64,000 nt of DNA from Ypsolopha sequella (lineage: Eukaryota; Arthropoda; Insecta; Lepidoptera; Ypsolophidae), in NCBI GenBank assembly GCA_934047225.1, contig OW204004.1, positions 10,420,401 to 10,484,400 on the forward strand, written 5' to 3'. A program made the translations under genes and the position numbers. Positions 12,052-24,300 of the stretch are shown piece after piece (the first letter of the stretch is position 1; every line of letters begins with the position of its first letter). The notes beneath the pieces were generated by a model, which searched no databases, had not been told where the DNA came from, and saw only the letters and a list, made by a program, of their open reading frames with translations.

Positions 12052-12374
12052 TTAAGGTGCTGGACTGGTCTTACCACCCGGCTGCGTACTGGTACCACTG
12101 GCAGGTGGAGCCGATGCAGCGGTCACATTCTCGGGCGTACGGGTAACACCGCTCGGCGGACTGGTATTATTGACAGGCGTACTCGCGTTATTGTCAGGAG
12201 GACTGACGTCATTTGCGGGTTCATTTGTTATTTCGGTAATTCTGACCGTGTTAATGAGTGGATCGTTCGGCATATTGGCAGGTTTGTTTATAAAATCTGG
12301 CGTCACGACAGATTCTTCTTGACTTCTCATTTTCTTAAACATTAATAGTATAATGACGTCGATACACAGAACTC
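12052..12374 (-). CDS. Membrane-protein gene, exon 4 (TM4 end, low-complexity tail, stop)
   Basis: Acceptor TTACTTACAG at 12375-12376. It opens VLCIDVIILLMFKKMRS, finishing the last helix with a positive cluster, then a tail rich in P, T, S and N (NNASTPVNNTSPPSG) to a TAA at 12052. The tail sequons would be glycosylated only if it is extracellular; the KK-R cluster suggests it is cytoplasmic. Confidence 0.8.
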
Positions 12375-15300
12375 CTGTAAGTAAGAAAAAATGTTTATTT
12401 AAAGTAGTATAAACAATACCGTAAAGTTTTTGTGTAAATTTGCGATATTACTAGCCTATACGAAAGCTTTTATTTTTGAGGCAATACTGAAATAGCAAAA
12501 AAATATATAAAAAAGGCAACCTTGAAAGACCGAAAAAAAATTACTGTTCCATCACATAAAAGTGGACCCAAAAGGACCAAAATATGGAACACAAATGGAA
12601 CAGTGCTAAAAATACTTTGGAATCCTACTGATTTAAGAGGCCCCTTTACGCGCAGATTTTTCTTAAGATTCATACAAAACTGAATGCGAAGTCAAACAGC
12701 TTATTTTCTTCATATATTTTTTCATCTAGCGACATCTAACTACGTCTCTATGCAGCCCAAAAAGCCAAATTTTATGAAACACCATCGTAATAGCTGTCAG
12801 GATATCGAGAATATTGCCTCGTTTTTGTGCAAAGTTTAGCAAGTTGTATGATTTTTATCTATACTGCCATTTCACTAATTCGGCGCTTTTTTAATATCTC
12901 GTTATCTTGCACCTCTTAAGAGCGGTTTCGCAGCCGGATTGTGAAAAATCCGCCTTTTTCTAATTAATCGAAACAGAACACTTAAATTCAAAATGCACTC
13001 AACTTTTGAACTTTAAAAAATGTTGTCGGAGGTGTTTCCAAGTGTTAACCATTACTGGAACACTCAAAACTCATACACCCACTTTTCACAGACGATTCTA
13101 CGTCGCTACATGTTAAGGAGTGAGCCTTATCGCCGTACCGCTTTTCACCTTTCAGCAAGTGGTGAGCATACAAATACTATGCAAATCAATTCCGAAAGAA
13201 CTCATCGGATTTGAACCCAGGACTTAAAATTGAGAGGCCAGCATTCAACCAACAAAGCTACGGTGGCTTTTTTATTTAAATAATAATATGTTTAATAAAA
13301 AGCCGCCATACATTATTACATTTCGCCACATATTATGTCCAGCCAGTATACTTGGGATCAACACTGCCAAATGATCCCTGTAGATGGCGCATCGTCGATT
13401 TGGCCATGAAAATCTGTCATTTAAATACATTTTTATGGTTTTCGCATAGTTTTTCATGATTATCGATTAATTTCTTGGAATTATGCCTTTGTGTGCCGTA
13501 CCAGGTTGTTTTAATAAAGGTGTTAAGGCGCTCTTATCCCAAAATCAGTAATTTCAAAAGCAAATAGAACTTTCAAATATCGTCTAAAACTTCCAAAACA
13601 AAATACGCAATATAGTTCGAACCTTTATCTAGGTCTTCCACGCATGTGTTACACGATCAGATAAACTTTGCTTGATAGAAATAATTCACGAACACAGCAT
13701 GTAATAAGACCTTTCAAATCATGCCATTTCCATAATTCCACTCTTTTATTAACGAAACATAATATTGCTCTTTAAATTTTTTAGGTCGACCACGTAAGTG
13801 GGTTTTAATAAACATATCCCTTATTTTTAAACAATTTAAAAACCGATAAAAACAACGAAAAAGTACAAAAGTGTGGTTATTTTCTTTACTCCTTACACGT
13901 TAAGAAAAAGACAGAGAGTCACTCTTCTGGGATAAGAGCGCCTTAATTTATTTCCGATAAACCCCACATCGAAAATGAATAACAACAACAAATATATAAC
14001 ATATTGGAATACAGGTTATAAGAGGAAGCATAAATCTGTCATTTTAGTATTGTTTTTGCGTAGTTTTTTGTGATTTTCGATAAATTTATTGGTATTATGC
14101 CTTTGTGTGCCGTACCAGGTTGCTTTAATAGTGGTGTTGAATTATTCCTGAAAACCCCCATATTAAAAATGAATGACGTGATAATGATAACAAATATATA
14201 ACATATTGGAAATACAGGTGATAAGTGCAAGTAAAAAAAAATATTGGAGAAAAACATTAGGAAAACCGGAACACACACAACAACAAAGTATAACATAGCC
14301 GGACCGTAGTATTTATTGGCTGGACCTATGCTAGCGCCATCTGTGATTAGCTTTGAGAATTACTATCTTTACATCTTTAGCTAACAAATAAGCAATGACA
14401 CTTACGAATCATATTAAAAGCGAGCACCCAAAAGCAGATCTGGATGAGGAACTCCCGTGTGTACTTGGAATTTTTGATGAAAGCGCAGGCTCCGAAAACG
14501 CCAACCATGACGTCATATGTCCCGATTCCTAGAGCCATCCACAACGACGCGTTTATAGCGCGCATTTTCGCCTGAAACGACATTGTTGGAAGTGCTTATT
14601 CTGATCCCCATTTAATCCTATAAAAACTACTCGGTAAATTAAAATTATAAATAAATGAAAATATTTTATTTCGGACATCTCCAAGATAGTATTAGTAGAC
14701 TTAATAGTAACAAGGAAAAAATAATAAAAAACCGTAACAATAATTAATAACTATACGAAAACAAAAACACTATGAAGAATGCACAAAGAGCGATCAAGGA
14801 GATGAGCATCACCTCCAGTGGCGACGTAAATCTGTCGGCTACAGTCTCCAGGATGCTGTTGGGACTGTCCCGCATCCTGCGGATCAGGGATGTGGTCTTT
14901 TTGCGAATTATGGTCGCAAAGCCATCAGCCATGCACTACATAAGCGGAGCAATCCCATCAACATCCTAAAAACATTACTATATTGGACTCGCAGGGTGTT
15001 CAGAGATCTCTTGGTATACCTGACCCACAGATTAATTTATTATGATAAATTCCCGTTGTCATTGCAAGAATTTTAGCCGTTCAGTCTGATTGTTGGTAAT
15101 TTACGGATTAATTTATTGAACGTGCTCTCTAGGCATTCGAGGCTGCATGGCAAAAATACTTTGCCTAGCCCAATGCAAAACAAGAAATATCTCAACAGTG
15201 TAACTAAGAATTGGGCCAATCACAGCGCAGAAAAACAATGTCCAAACAGGTAAGCTTATTCTAATTATAACACCAGAAGTGGTTTTATTTATTAACATAC

Positions 15301-18300
15301 ATTGTTCGAACGATGTTATAATATTACCTTATAAATAACACCGCAATTGTGCGCTGTGATTGGCCAAATTTATTATAACACCGCTAGATAACCAATCACA
15401 AGCTATAACGGTCTGTCTTAATTTACCGTTCTCGCTTCTGATTGGTCTCAGGCGTGTACATACTAATTCTATGGTCTCAGGTATCATGACGAGTGTCACG
15501 ACAAAATTATAAAGAGAACACTTTTAGTAATTTTTCGTGACATTGTTAGTTGAAAATATTATAAATAATGTCACGCGAAGATGATAATTTTGATGGTCGC
15601 AGATAAAGTATTGTGTGCAACTGAACGTATGTAGACATTGGGAGACACGTGCAAATATAATATCACGGAAGTGTCTAGCCTGCCACAAGCGGCCGCTTAG
15701 CAAAATAATATATTCTACCACTAGCAGCAGAATAACAAAAATAATTATTCTACCACAAGTTTATGATTATTGAAATGTACTTCCTAACTTCAACAAGATA
15801 AGGTACAATATTTAATACACGTTGGTTGAACGTAGTGAGTATAGCTACTGGTGGCTGAATAGCAGAAACGGCTATCCTGCCGCAAGTTAATTTATTGTTC
15901 ATTTGAACCTATCATTACTGAAGTATTTTTATGACACAAATTCATTTCTGCATCGGCTATGGCGCGGCGGGAAGTGCAGCCCCTTCGCCCTTGCGTAACA
16001 AAGGTCAGGCTCACGCGGGTGCCTGGCCGTTGTTACGGCGGGCGAGGGCTTCCCTCCCTTCGCGCCTTCGGCTTTTTATATATACTCTAGGGTAAGAAGC
16101 CAAAAGACTGTATAGAGTCGGGTTGTGCTGAGTTGGTCTTGCCCTTCTTCTTTGCAAGACTAATCGAATGGGCGGAGTTAGGCATAAATTTACATTTCAA
16201 TAATTATAAACTTGTGGTAGAATAATTATTTTTGTTATTCTGCCGCTAGTGGCAGAATATATTATTTTGCTAAGCGGCCGCTGGTGGCAGGCTAGACACT
16301 TTCTATTATCTCTCGTGTCCTTATGTCCCACATTATGTCACAGTTGCACAAAATACTATTTGAATACTTACATGCATCCCCGCGAACATCAAGCACCCGC
16401 CATGTATAAAACTGGGCACAATTGCAATCAAGAGCATTGCTTGCAGAATAGCCCCAAAGTCTATATCACTATTGTATACCGCCACAAATAGAGCGACGTA
16501 TACGAATACGGTTATCTGGAAAAAAAATGACTGTGTGTGAGTTTAGGTGGTAGAGCTGATGCCGGGCTCGACTGTGGAGGTACCACCATCTTACTTGGAG
16601 ACCCCCTCGAAGCGAAGTAATTCGGGGGAGCGTAAGAGGACAGCTCACAGGCAAAAAACCAGGAGGCCCACCATGCCTGGGACCGATGAATGGCGGTATA
16701 TCCATCCCTAATAGCCGGGCCTTATATGGAACAGACTGGTGACGGACAGTGGCGTCACTGGTGCAAGGGTTCCGGCACCGCGCTCTCCAACCCGCCTGCC
16801 CAGCGTGTGTGAGTATGAGCAATTCTATATGTTGAACAGGGTCACTACGATGCTAATAAAAAAAACTGTATCCAATTCTGTTCAGTGGTTTCGGAGATGT
16901 GCGTGAACAAACAGATAGACAGAAAAGAATTTGAAAAGTTGCTTATTTTTGTTTAATTACTCTTTCTATTTTTATTACTTTTCTTCTATGTACTTCAATG
17001 TAATGGGAGTTTCACTCTGGCATTTAAATTAGTTAAATCTATCGTTATTTGGTAAAAAAAAATCACAATATCGGTTCTTCTGAAACACTGTGGGGCAGTA
17101 TAACTCTAAAACATTCAAATTTCAGTTTCTCTAGGTTTGATGGTTAACAAATTTGAAGAAGAACGAAAGGAGAGGCCGATACCGAAGTGATTCCTTCAGT
17201 GTCGGAACCAGTGCCGGTTTTAGCATTGACGGCGCCCTGGGCGAGAATTCTACAGCGCCCCCTATCTGTTTCCTAAATTATTCATGTGCAAAAAAGGAAA
17301 AAAAAACAAGGGAAAGATTATTTCAATATTCAATCATGACCATTTATTTTAACATAATTTAATAAAATTTTACTTTTCTTGCCTTTTTATTAGCAAACTC
17401 CTTTATTAAGACACCGAAATCAATGTTTTCTGCTATTTCATTTTCGATTGATAGAGTTGCCAAGTTTGTCAATCTAGATTGAGATAATGTCAAAACTCAC
17501 GAGGGCGCGAGTGTTGAAATTCTTCCCAAAGTGAAACTAACTTCAAGCTGGGGACCTGGACTGACCCAACCTATTTGCAACTACGCTCGCCACGCCATCC
17601 CGTGATTTAAACTGACGAGGGGGCGCTGGCTCCCCTTGATGTCTGGCGCCCTGGGCGGTTGCCCAACCGCGCCCTACTCTAACGCCGCCACTGGTCGGAC
17701 GGAACCATAATGCCATGATTACACGTAGCGGGTATAGTCAACACCTTCTCTATATCCAGTGGCTTTTAGTGATGACGTCATCACTAGCGGTACATGCGAT
17801 TTTACTATAGGATTTTCAACAACAAGTTTTTCATTCCCATTTTATTTTTAAGCACCGTGTTTATTCATAAGAATTAAGAAACTTATGACTTTTGAATTGT
17901 TTACATATTTATGTATTATTTTTATAGTTTTTAATTTTTTTGTATTAATTATAATTAAATTTTATAAATCTGCCAAACTACCCTGAAGAAATGTCTTCCT
18001 TGTATCACTAGTAATGACGTCACATTTGAGTTGTCAGGCCTGTACAGAATGTACAGTGGAGACCACATCAAGCTATACACTTGCTGTACGAAATTAGCCC
18101 CTACAGAGAAGAATATACGATAGGTACAAAGTCCAATGTGTGCGGTCTTCACTGTACACTGACAGTAGGTGTTGGTATAGTGGTGAGACAGTAAGTAGGT
18201 AACGAGTACAGTGGTGAGACAGTATACTAGGCCGAGAGAGTAACCTGGACGAGTAAAATGAAATAAAAAATAAAAAGACATTTATTTAACACCCCATTAC

Positions 18301-21300
18301 AGACAAAGTAGAATCAATGTTCTTGAACGTAAAGTTGTGTGGCACTGTTAAAAAGGACGAGACTCAGCATAATGTTCCTATACCAAAGTCATTAGGAACG
18401 CTGTTATTCTGCCACCACCATTAAAAAAGAAAAACATACTTAAATAACTTACTATTTAAACATTTTCAATTTAATCAGCATACACTCGTAGTTATAATAT
18501 TAAAACAGAAAAATAATAAAATGTAATTGCAATAGAATAAAATATAAATTTTGCGTAGTTATTGGATATAAAACTTTACTATATATTTATGTACTTTTAG
18601 CAATATATAAACCTGTATACATAATATATATTAACATTATAGTTATACAACGTGTAACAGAAAGGTGTAACCATATTTGAAGAGCTTATTCAGTCAATGG
18701 AATAGAACAACTATTACTATGGGGTCAACCCTGAAATCTCAAAAAAAAATCTGCCCTTCCATACATTTTGGCCGAGCGGCATCGCATTTTCCTATGAAGC
18801 GAGTAATTATTTTTTTTCGATATACAGGATTTGTCCTATAGTAAAAATTGTTCTAAACCATTGACTGAATAAGCTCTTCAAATATGGTTACACCTTTCTG
18901 TTACACCTTGTATATACGTACATACTTTATATACGTGTACATACACGTGTCAGATCAGTTTTGATTCAGTAATGGACTAAAATGGATCGCAGAAAAAATG
19001 TTTCAAACAGATTTTCACCTCTTTGACCCCGAAGTCGTTGCGTTGATGTTCATTTCATTTGCTATTGCAATTAATGCTGCATCACGCTTTTGCCTGTTTT
19101 TGTGATCAGGGGATGAGAAATTCCATATGCATTCATGAATTTGGTATCGTAGAATTCATTTTAAAGTTAGAATACATTCAAATTCCATTTGTTTTTATTG
19201 GCCATTTTTATATTAAATAAAGCTATCAAAATGAAAACTATACAAAATGAACTACTGGTAACAGAGTGATGAGTGACTGTCGAGTGCATGTCCATACGCA
19301 ACGAGCGGGATAGGGAGTTGCTGCGGGGGCGGAAGAATGAAGCGGGGATGCGGGCACTCGGCCTAGTAAACAAATTATGGTCCGAGTGACTCTCTCGCCA
19401 GTCTGCTCGGCCGAGCGGTCGGTCGAGCACTTGTCAAAGTATTCATAAGAACCGAGCACTCGGGCCGAGTACTGTCCCGCCACTCTACTCGTTACGTGTA
19501 CAACAAAGATTTCAAAAGTTTATATGTGCCCTGGCACCTAAAATCCATTGCATCGTTTTTGAATGTGTGCGTTAACTGATGCCGACTCGCGCACACTTAT
19601 GAGTCTTATAATCTGTCTGCCTACGGTCAGCAAACTGATCAGACTACTAAAGTCGTAAAAATTCAATACTTTAAGTGCACTTAAGCCTGTACCTGAGCCT
19701 AGCGTATGACTAACTCCAGTCTATCTAAAGTCGAGTCCAGAATTAGGCGAACTAACTTGACAGTTCATTGTACACTAATGTTGCCACAGTTTGGCTAGTG
19801 CTGTGTATATCGATGTTTAAAAAGTCTAGTTAATCATTATTATTGTGTTTGGAATCAAACTAATAATTTTACCAAGCATAATAATAATAAAAATTAATTA
19901 AATTAATTAAAACCCTCTATCGCACTTTCATATTTGCTAGAAAGAAAGGGATGAATGCTATATGTATGGTACATGAAATGTACCGTACTAGCCCGACAGA
20001 AACCACCTAAAAGGATCACAATGGCCTGTCACAATAACATCATTATTTTTGTATTTTATTCCTAATTTGAGGAGTAAGTATCGTAAATATCCGCTTCAAA
20101 CAATACATCCTTCAGATCATATTATATCATATAAATTGCTGTAGTTCGTCCCTATTTGGCAAGTATGTATGACTGTGAAAGTTTCGACGACAATTACTTG
20201 ATAAAATATAAATAGAATCAGATTTATAGAAGGCACAAGGTTATATCCACATATTTGTGTCGACATAAACCTATCACTATTTATTTTTTCCTATGTCTGG
20301 CAACATTTTCGGCTGTCAAGTTAGTTCGCCTAATTCTGGACTCGACTTTAGGATTCGTTTGAAGAAATTCGGACTCTCCTTGTATTGAAAAAAATATATT
20401 TGGTTTATTAATCTTTTCTCTAGGGATCTTACGTATAAACAATGTACTAAGATTTATACTTTTGTCAAAAAAAAATGTTTTGCACCCTCTTTTTTTTTTG
20501 GTTTTCAAACGTTCGCTTGAAGAATGCGGTTAAGAGATCAACTTGATTTTTTTTTTCATAAAATAGGTAATAGAAATATGAAGGTATATCACCTAAATTC
20601 AATATTTTTTTCCCTACAAAATATTTCAGTATTAGCTAAAAACACACCAATTTGTTGTTTCGCTGCGTGATCATTAGTATTACGCGTTCAAGAAAAAGAG
20701 GCCAAAGAGCCAACATATAATCGCCTCTATGAAAAGCAAATAAAGTCTTTTCCGTAGGACTTATTGTGTTGGACGGGTAATAAAAAAAGTTGCTAGGGTA
20801 TGCCATCTTCTTAAGACGTCCAACTATCACTGTGTTCGGATGAGCACTGATTCCAAACGTGTGAGCGTCACCCATTTAAAGGTGGAAACATTTTGGTGCT
20901 GTCATACTACGGTAAGGGCTTGTTTATCTTTACTTTTGAAATCTATGGTAATCAAGGTAATAAAGCGCCGATCACACAGAGCGCGTTCTGCGTTTTGCGT
21001 CCCAAACAATAGAACGCGCGTTCTCGCGGTCTCTGGGTGTAAAGATCCAAGCCGCCAGCATAGATTACTGTGTGGTCGGCGCCTTATAAACGAGATCCTC
21101 GTCAAATCATTCCGAAACTACCAACGTTATTGCATCACGATGTGATTGATTATGTTAAAGTTTTGTTTCTCCGACGGACATCAAATCCCAACTCCAACAA
21201 CATAGGAGAGGACGGTCATTTAACTAATATACAACATGTAACAGAAAGGTGTAACCATATTTAAAGATCTTATTCAGTCAATGGTATAGAACAACTTTTA

Positions 21301-24300
21301 CTATGGAACAAACCCTGCATCTCGAAAAAAAAATTAACTTTTTCATAGAAAAATGCTATGCCGCTCGGCTGAAATGTATGGAACGGCAGATTTTTTTTGA
21401 GATTTCAGGGTTGGCTCCATAGTAAAAGTTGTTCTATACCAATGACTGAATAAGCTCTTCAAATATGGTTACACCTTTCTGTTAAACCTTGTATATAAGC
21501 TCATTGTTATATATTTGGCAATTTTTCTTGTGCTGCGATAAAGAGATTAGTGCGCCAAGACAGATTCGATACTTTTTAAGGTTCCGTACCCAAAGGGTAT
21601 CCAACAGGACCCTATTACTAAGACTCCGCTGTCCGTCTGTCTGTCCGTCTGTCCGTCTGTCTGTCCGTCTGTCCGTCTGTCAACAGGCTGTATCTCATGA
21701 ACCGTGATAGTTAGACAGTTGAAATTTTCACAGATTTTCTGTTGCCGCTATAACAAAAAGTACAAAAAAACAGAATAAGATAAATATTTAAGGGGGCTCC
21801 CTTACAACAGACATGTTTTTTTGCCGTTTTTATAGATAATGGTACGGAACCCTTCGTGCGCGAGTCCGACCCGCTCTTGGCCGGTTTTAAGGCGATTACC
21901 GTCGCCAAATTAGCAGCTCGATGTTTGTCTGTACGAATATCAACGGAAATGACATTGAAATAACGTTCATATCAGTGCATAATGCGTGGTGGCTGTTACG
22001 ACGCTCGCTGCGTCCTTGATAGGGCAAAATAGGAGAAAATAATACTTTTCACATGGACGTGATTGTTCGATTGAATAATTCTATGTTATATTTATACCTA
22101 TCAAGTTTATCTATTTATCAAAGCATAAATGAATTAAATCACCTAGGCCGCTTAGGAGCAGTAGGGAATTCAAGCCAAAAAACACCATTCAGTTAAAATA
22201 ATTTTTCATACTGAAGTTTTGGTGGTACGAAAAAAGAAAAATGTTGCATATGTTGTCCTAGAGTTGATAATCCATAATACATTTTTTCAATATTTTTGGT
22301 TTGGCCATAAAAGAGGAGTAGGCTTTAGAAAGTACCCATTTGGCGGTATTAAGGGCCTTAAGAGCCATTTCACGTTTTTCTACGAGTAATCAAAAATTTC
22401 CAGCGCCTTATTAACCACCTATGGAGCGTGGATAATCAAAGATCTAAGTAAAGAACTTTATACTGTTAAAAAATACCAGTTTTCCGCATTGACATTTAAT
22501 GTATCATATTAACAATTTTTTTTATAGTGTTCAATCGCCACACCTTGTTTACGGAAAAATAATCACATTGTCAATATCAAACAGCTAAATCTATCATTAA
22601 ATTTTAATAAATTTTCTGAAAAAATTGTCAAAACATCAGACATAAATTTGTTATTTTTTTTAAAAATTTATTTATGAGAAAACTTAAGACTACTACAATG
22701 TAATATTAAATTACGCTACCAATTGCGCCACCGAGGTTGCGCAATTGGTAGCGCGCTTGTCTTCCAATATTATTATGCACTCTAATAATATTTAGAGTGC
22801 TCATAGCGATGGATTTCGCAAAATAAACATAATCTTATTACTACAAATTAATTTCTGCCAAACTGCATAACAGTTTGTTGGCAGATGATCTATTAGTAAA
22901 CTTCGATACAACTTACAATTTAGAGGTACATACTTATGGTAGCTACTTACAGTACAGGCTTACATCACATTTATTTATGTGTAGACACATAATGTAATAT
23001 TATGTTATATTCATCATATTAATGGTTGGAAAAATATTGGGCAAGGACAAGTCAGACTTTATGGTAAATAACAACAATGTGTATAGGTGCCAAAGCATCA
23101 TTGAAGCGACAAAAACAAGCCGCTAAAATGGTAGCGCCTGGCTAACAATTCGCGGCTCCCACTGAGTATGGAACCCTAATATCTTAACTGTTATATTTTT
23201 CCTGTGATGTTTACATAATCACCTATTACCATGATTTTTTTCATTTTTTTCGGTCCTCTCGTTTCGGAGACGAAGGGGGGGACATGATAACTTTAAGAAA
23301 TGCTACTTTTTCGAGGTTTTTTTATATGGGGAGTGAGAACCCCACTGCGGTGGATGGACAGACAGCAGAGGCTTAGTATAATAGGGTCCCGTTTGTCAGC
23401 CTTCGGGTACGGAACCCTAAAAAGAAGATTTCCGTATATTAACCTAAATAATGTCGCTAGTTTACCACTATTTTTTGTATTGAATAAAGCATTATTACAA
23501 TTTTCATGTTAGAATAACCTTTGATTCTCAACCAATCGATTCCTGAAATTTTATTGATATTTTTTAAATTTAATTACACCAAAAACATAATTAAGATAAA
23601 TCCAAAGTTCAAGAAATTACGATAGTCAAACGCGCGTCATACAACTAGCGTAATTTTGTGAAATAGCTATTTACATGTCGTGGCCATATCGTAGAATTGA
23701 CCATTTCATGATCTGGTTGGCCATATCGTATTTCTGTTAAAATTGGGAGGGTCGCCTCGCTCCGCTCCACTTCGCTCGGCTCTCCAAATGTATTTACATG
23801 TAAACCTAACACGCTCCGCTTCGCTTCGCTCGTCGTCGCACCTAATTTTTACTTTTGGTGTAAGATTTTTGATTTCATACTTTACGATCTGCCCAACCAG
23901 ATCATGAAATGGTCAATTCTACGATATGGCCACGACATATATATATAATATGCTAATATATATATACATATATAGAATATATAATAGAATTGACCATTTC
24001 ATGATCTGGTTGGCCATATAGTATTTCTGTTAAAATTGGGAGGTTCGTGGTTGCCTCGCTCCGCTCCGCTTCGCTCAGCTCTCCAAATGTATTACATGTA
24101 AACCAACACGCTCCTCCTCGTTTCGCTTCGCTTCGCTCATCGTTGCACCTATTTATTACTTTTGGTGTAAGATTTTTGATTTCATACTTTACGATCTCCC
24201 AACCAGATCATGAAATGGTCAATTCTACGTTATGGCCACGACATCTACATGATATGATTAGATGTAAGTACATATAAACACGCCTGTCTGTCAGAAGGAT

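Noticed and set aside
15113..15298. Minus-strand open frame ending REHVQ, with hydrophobic stretch
   Set aside because: It overlaps the 'GCGCTGTGATTGGCC' sequence that recurs at about 1100 and 15360, so it is repeat DNA rather than an exon of the membrane-protein gene.
17955..18281. 108-codon minus-strand frame near exon 2 of the membrane-protein gene
   Set aside because: No start exon signal, low-quality hydrophobic composition, and no matching splice phase or donor.
20636..20875. ORF 'MAYPSNFFYYPS' class, also at 58598
   Set aside because: Belongs to interspersed repeat X. The copy at 46211 is not open in the same way, so coding is unlikely.
23675..24244. CRISPR-like repeat pair
   Set aside because: Only two copies, palindromic transposon ends, eukaryotic context.
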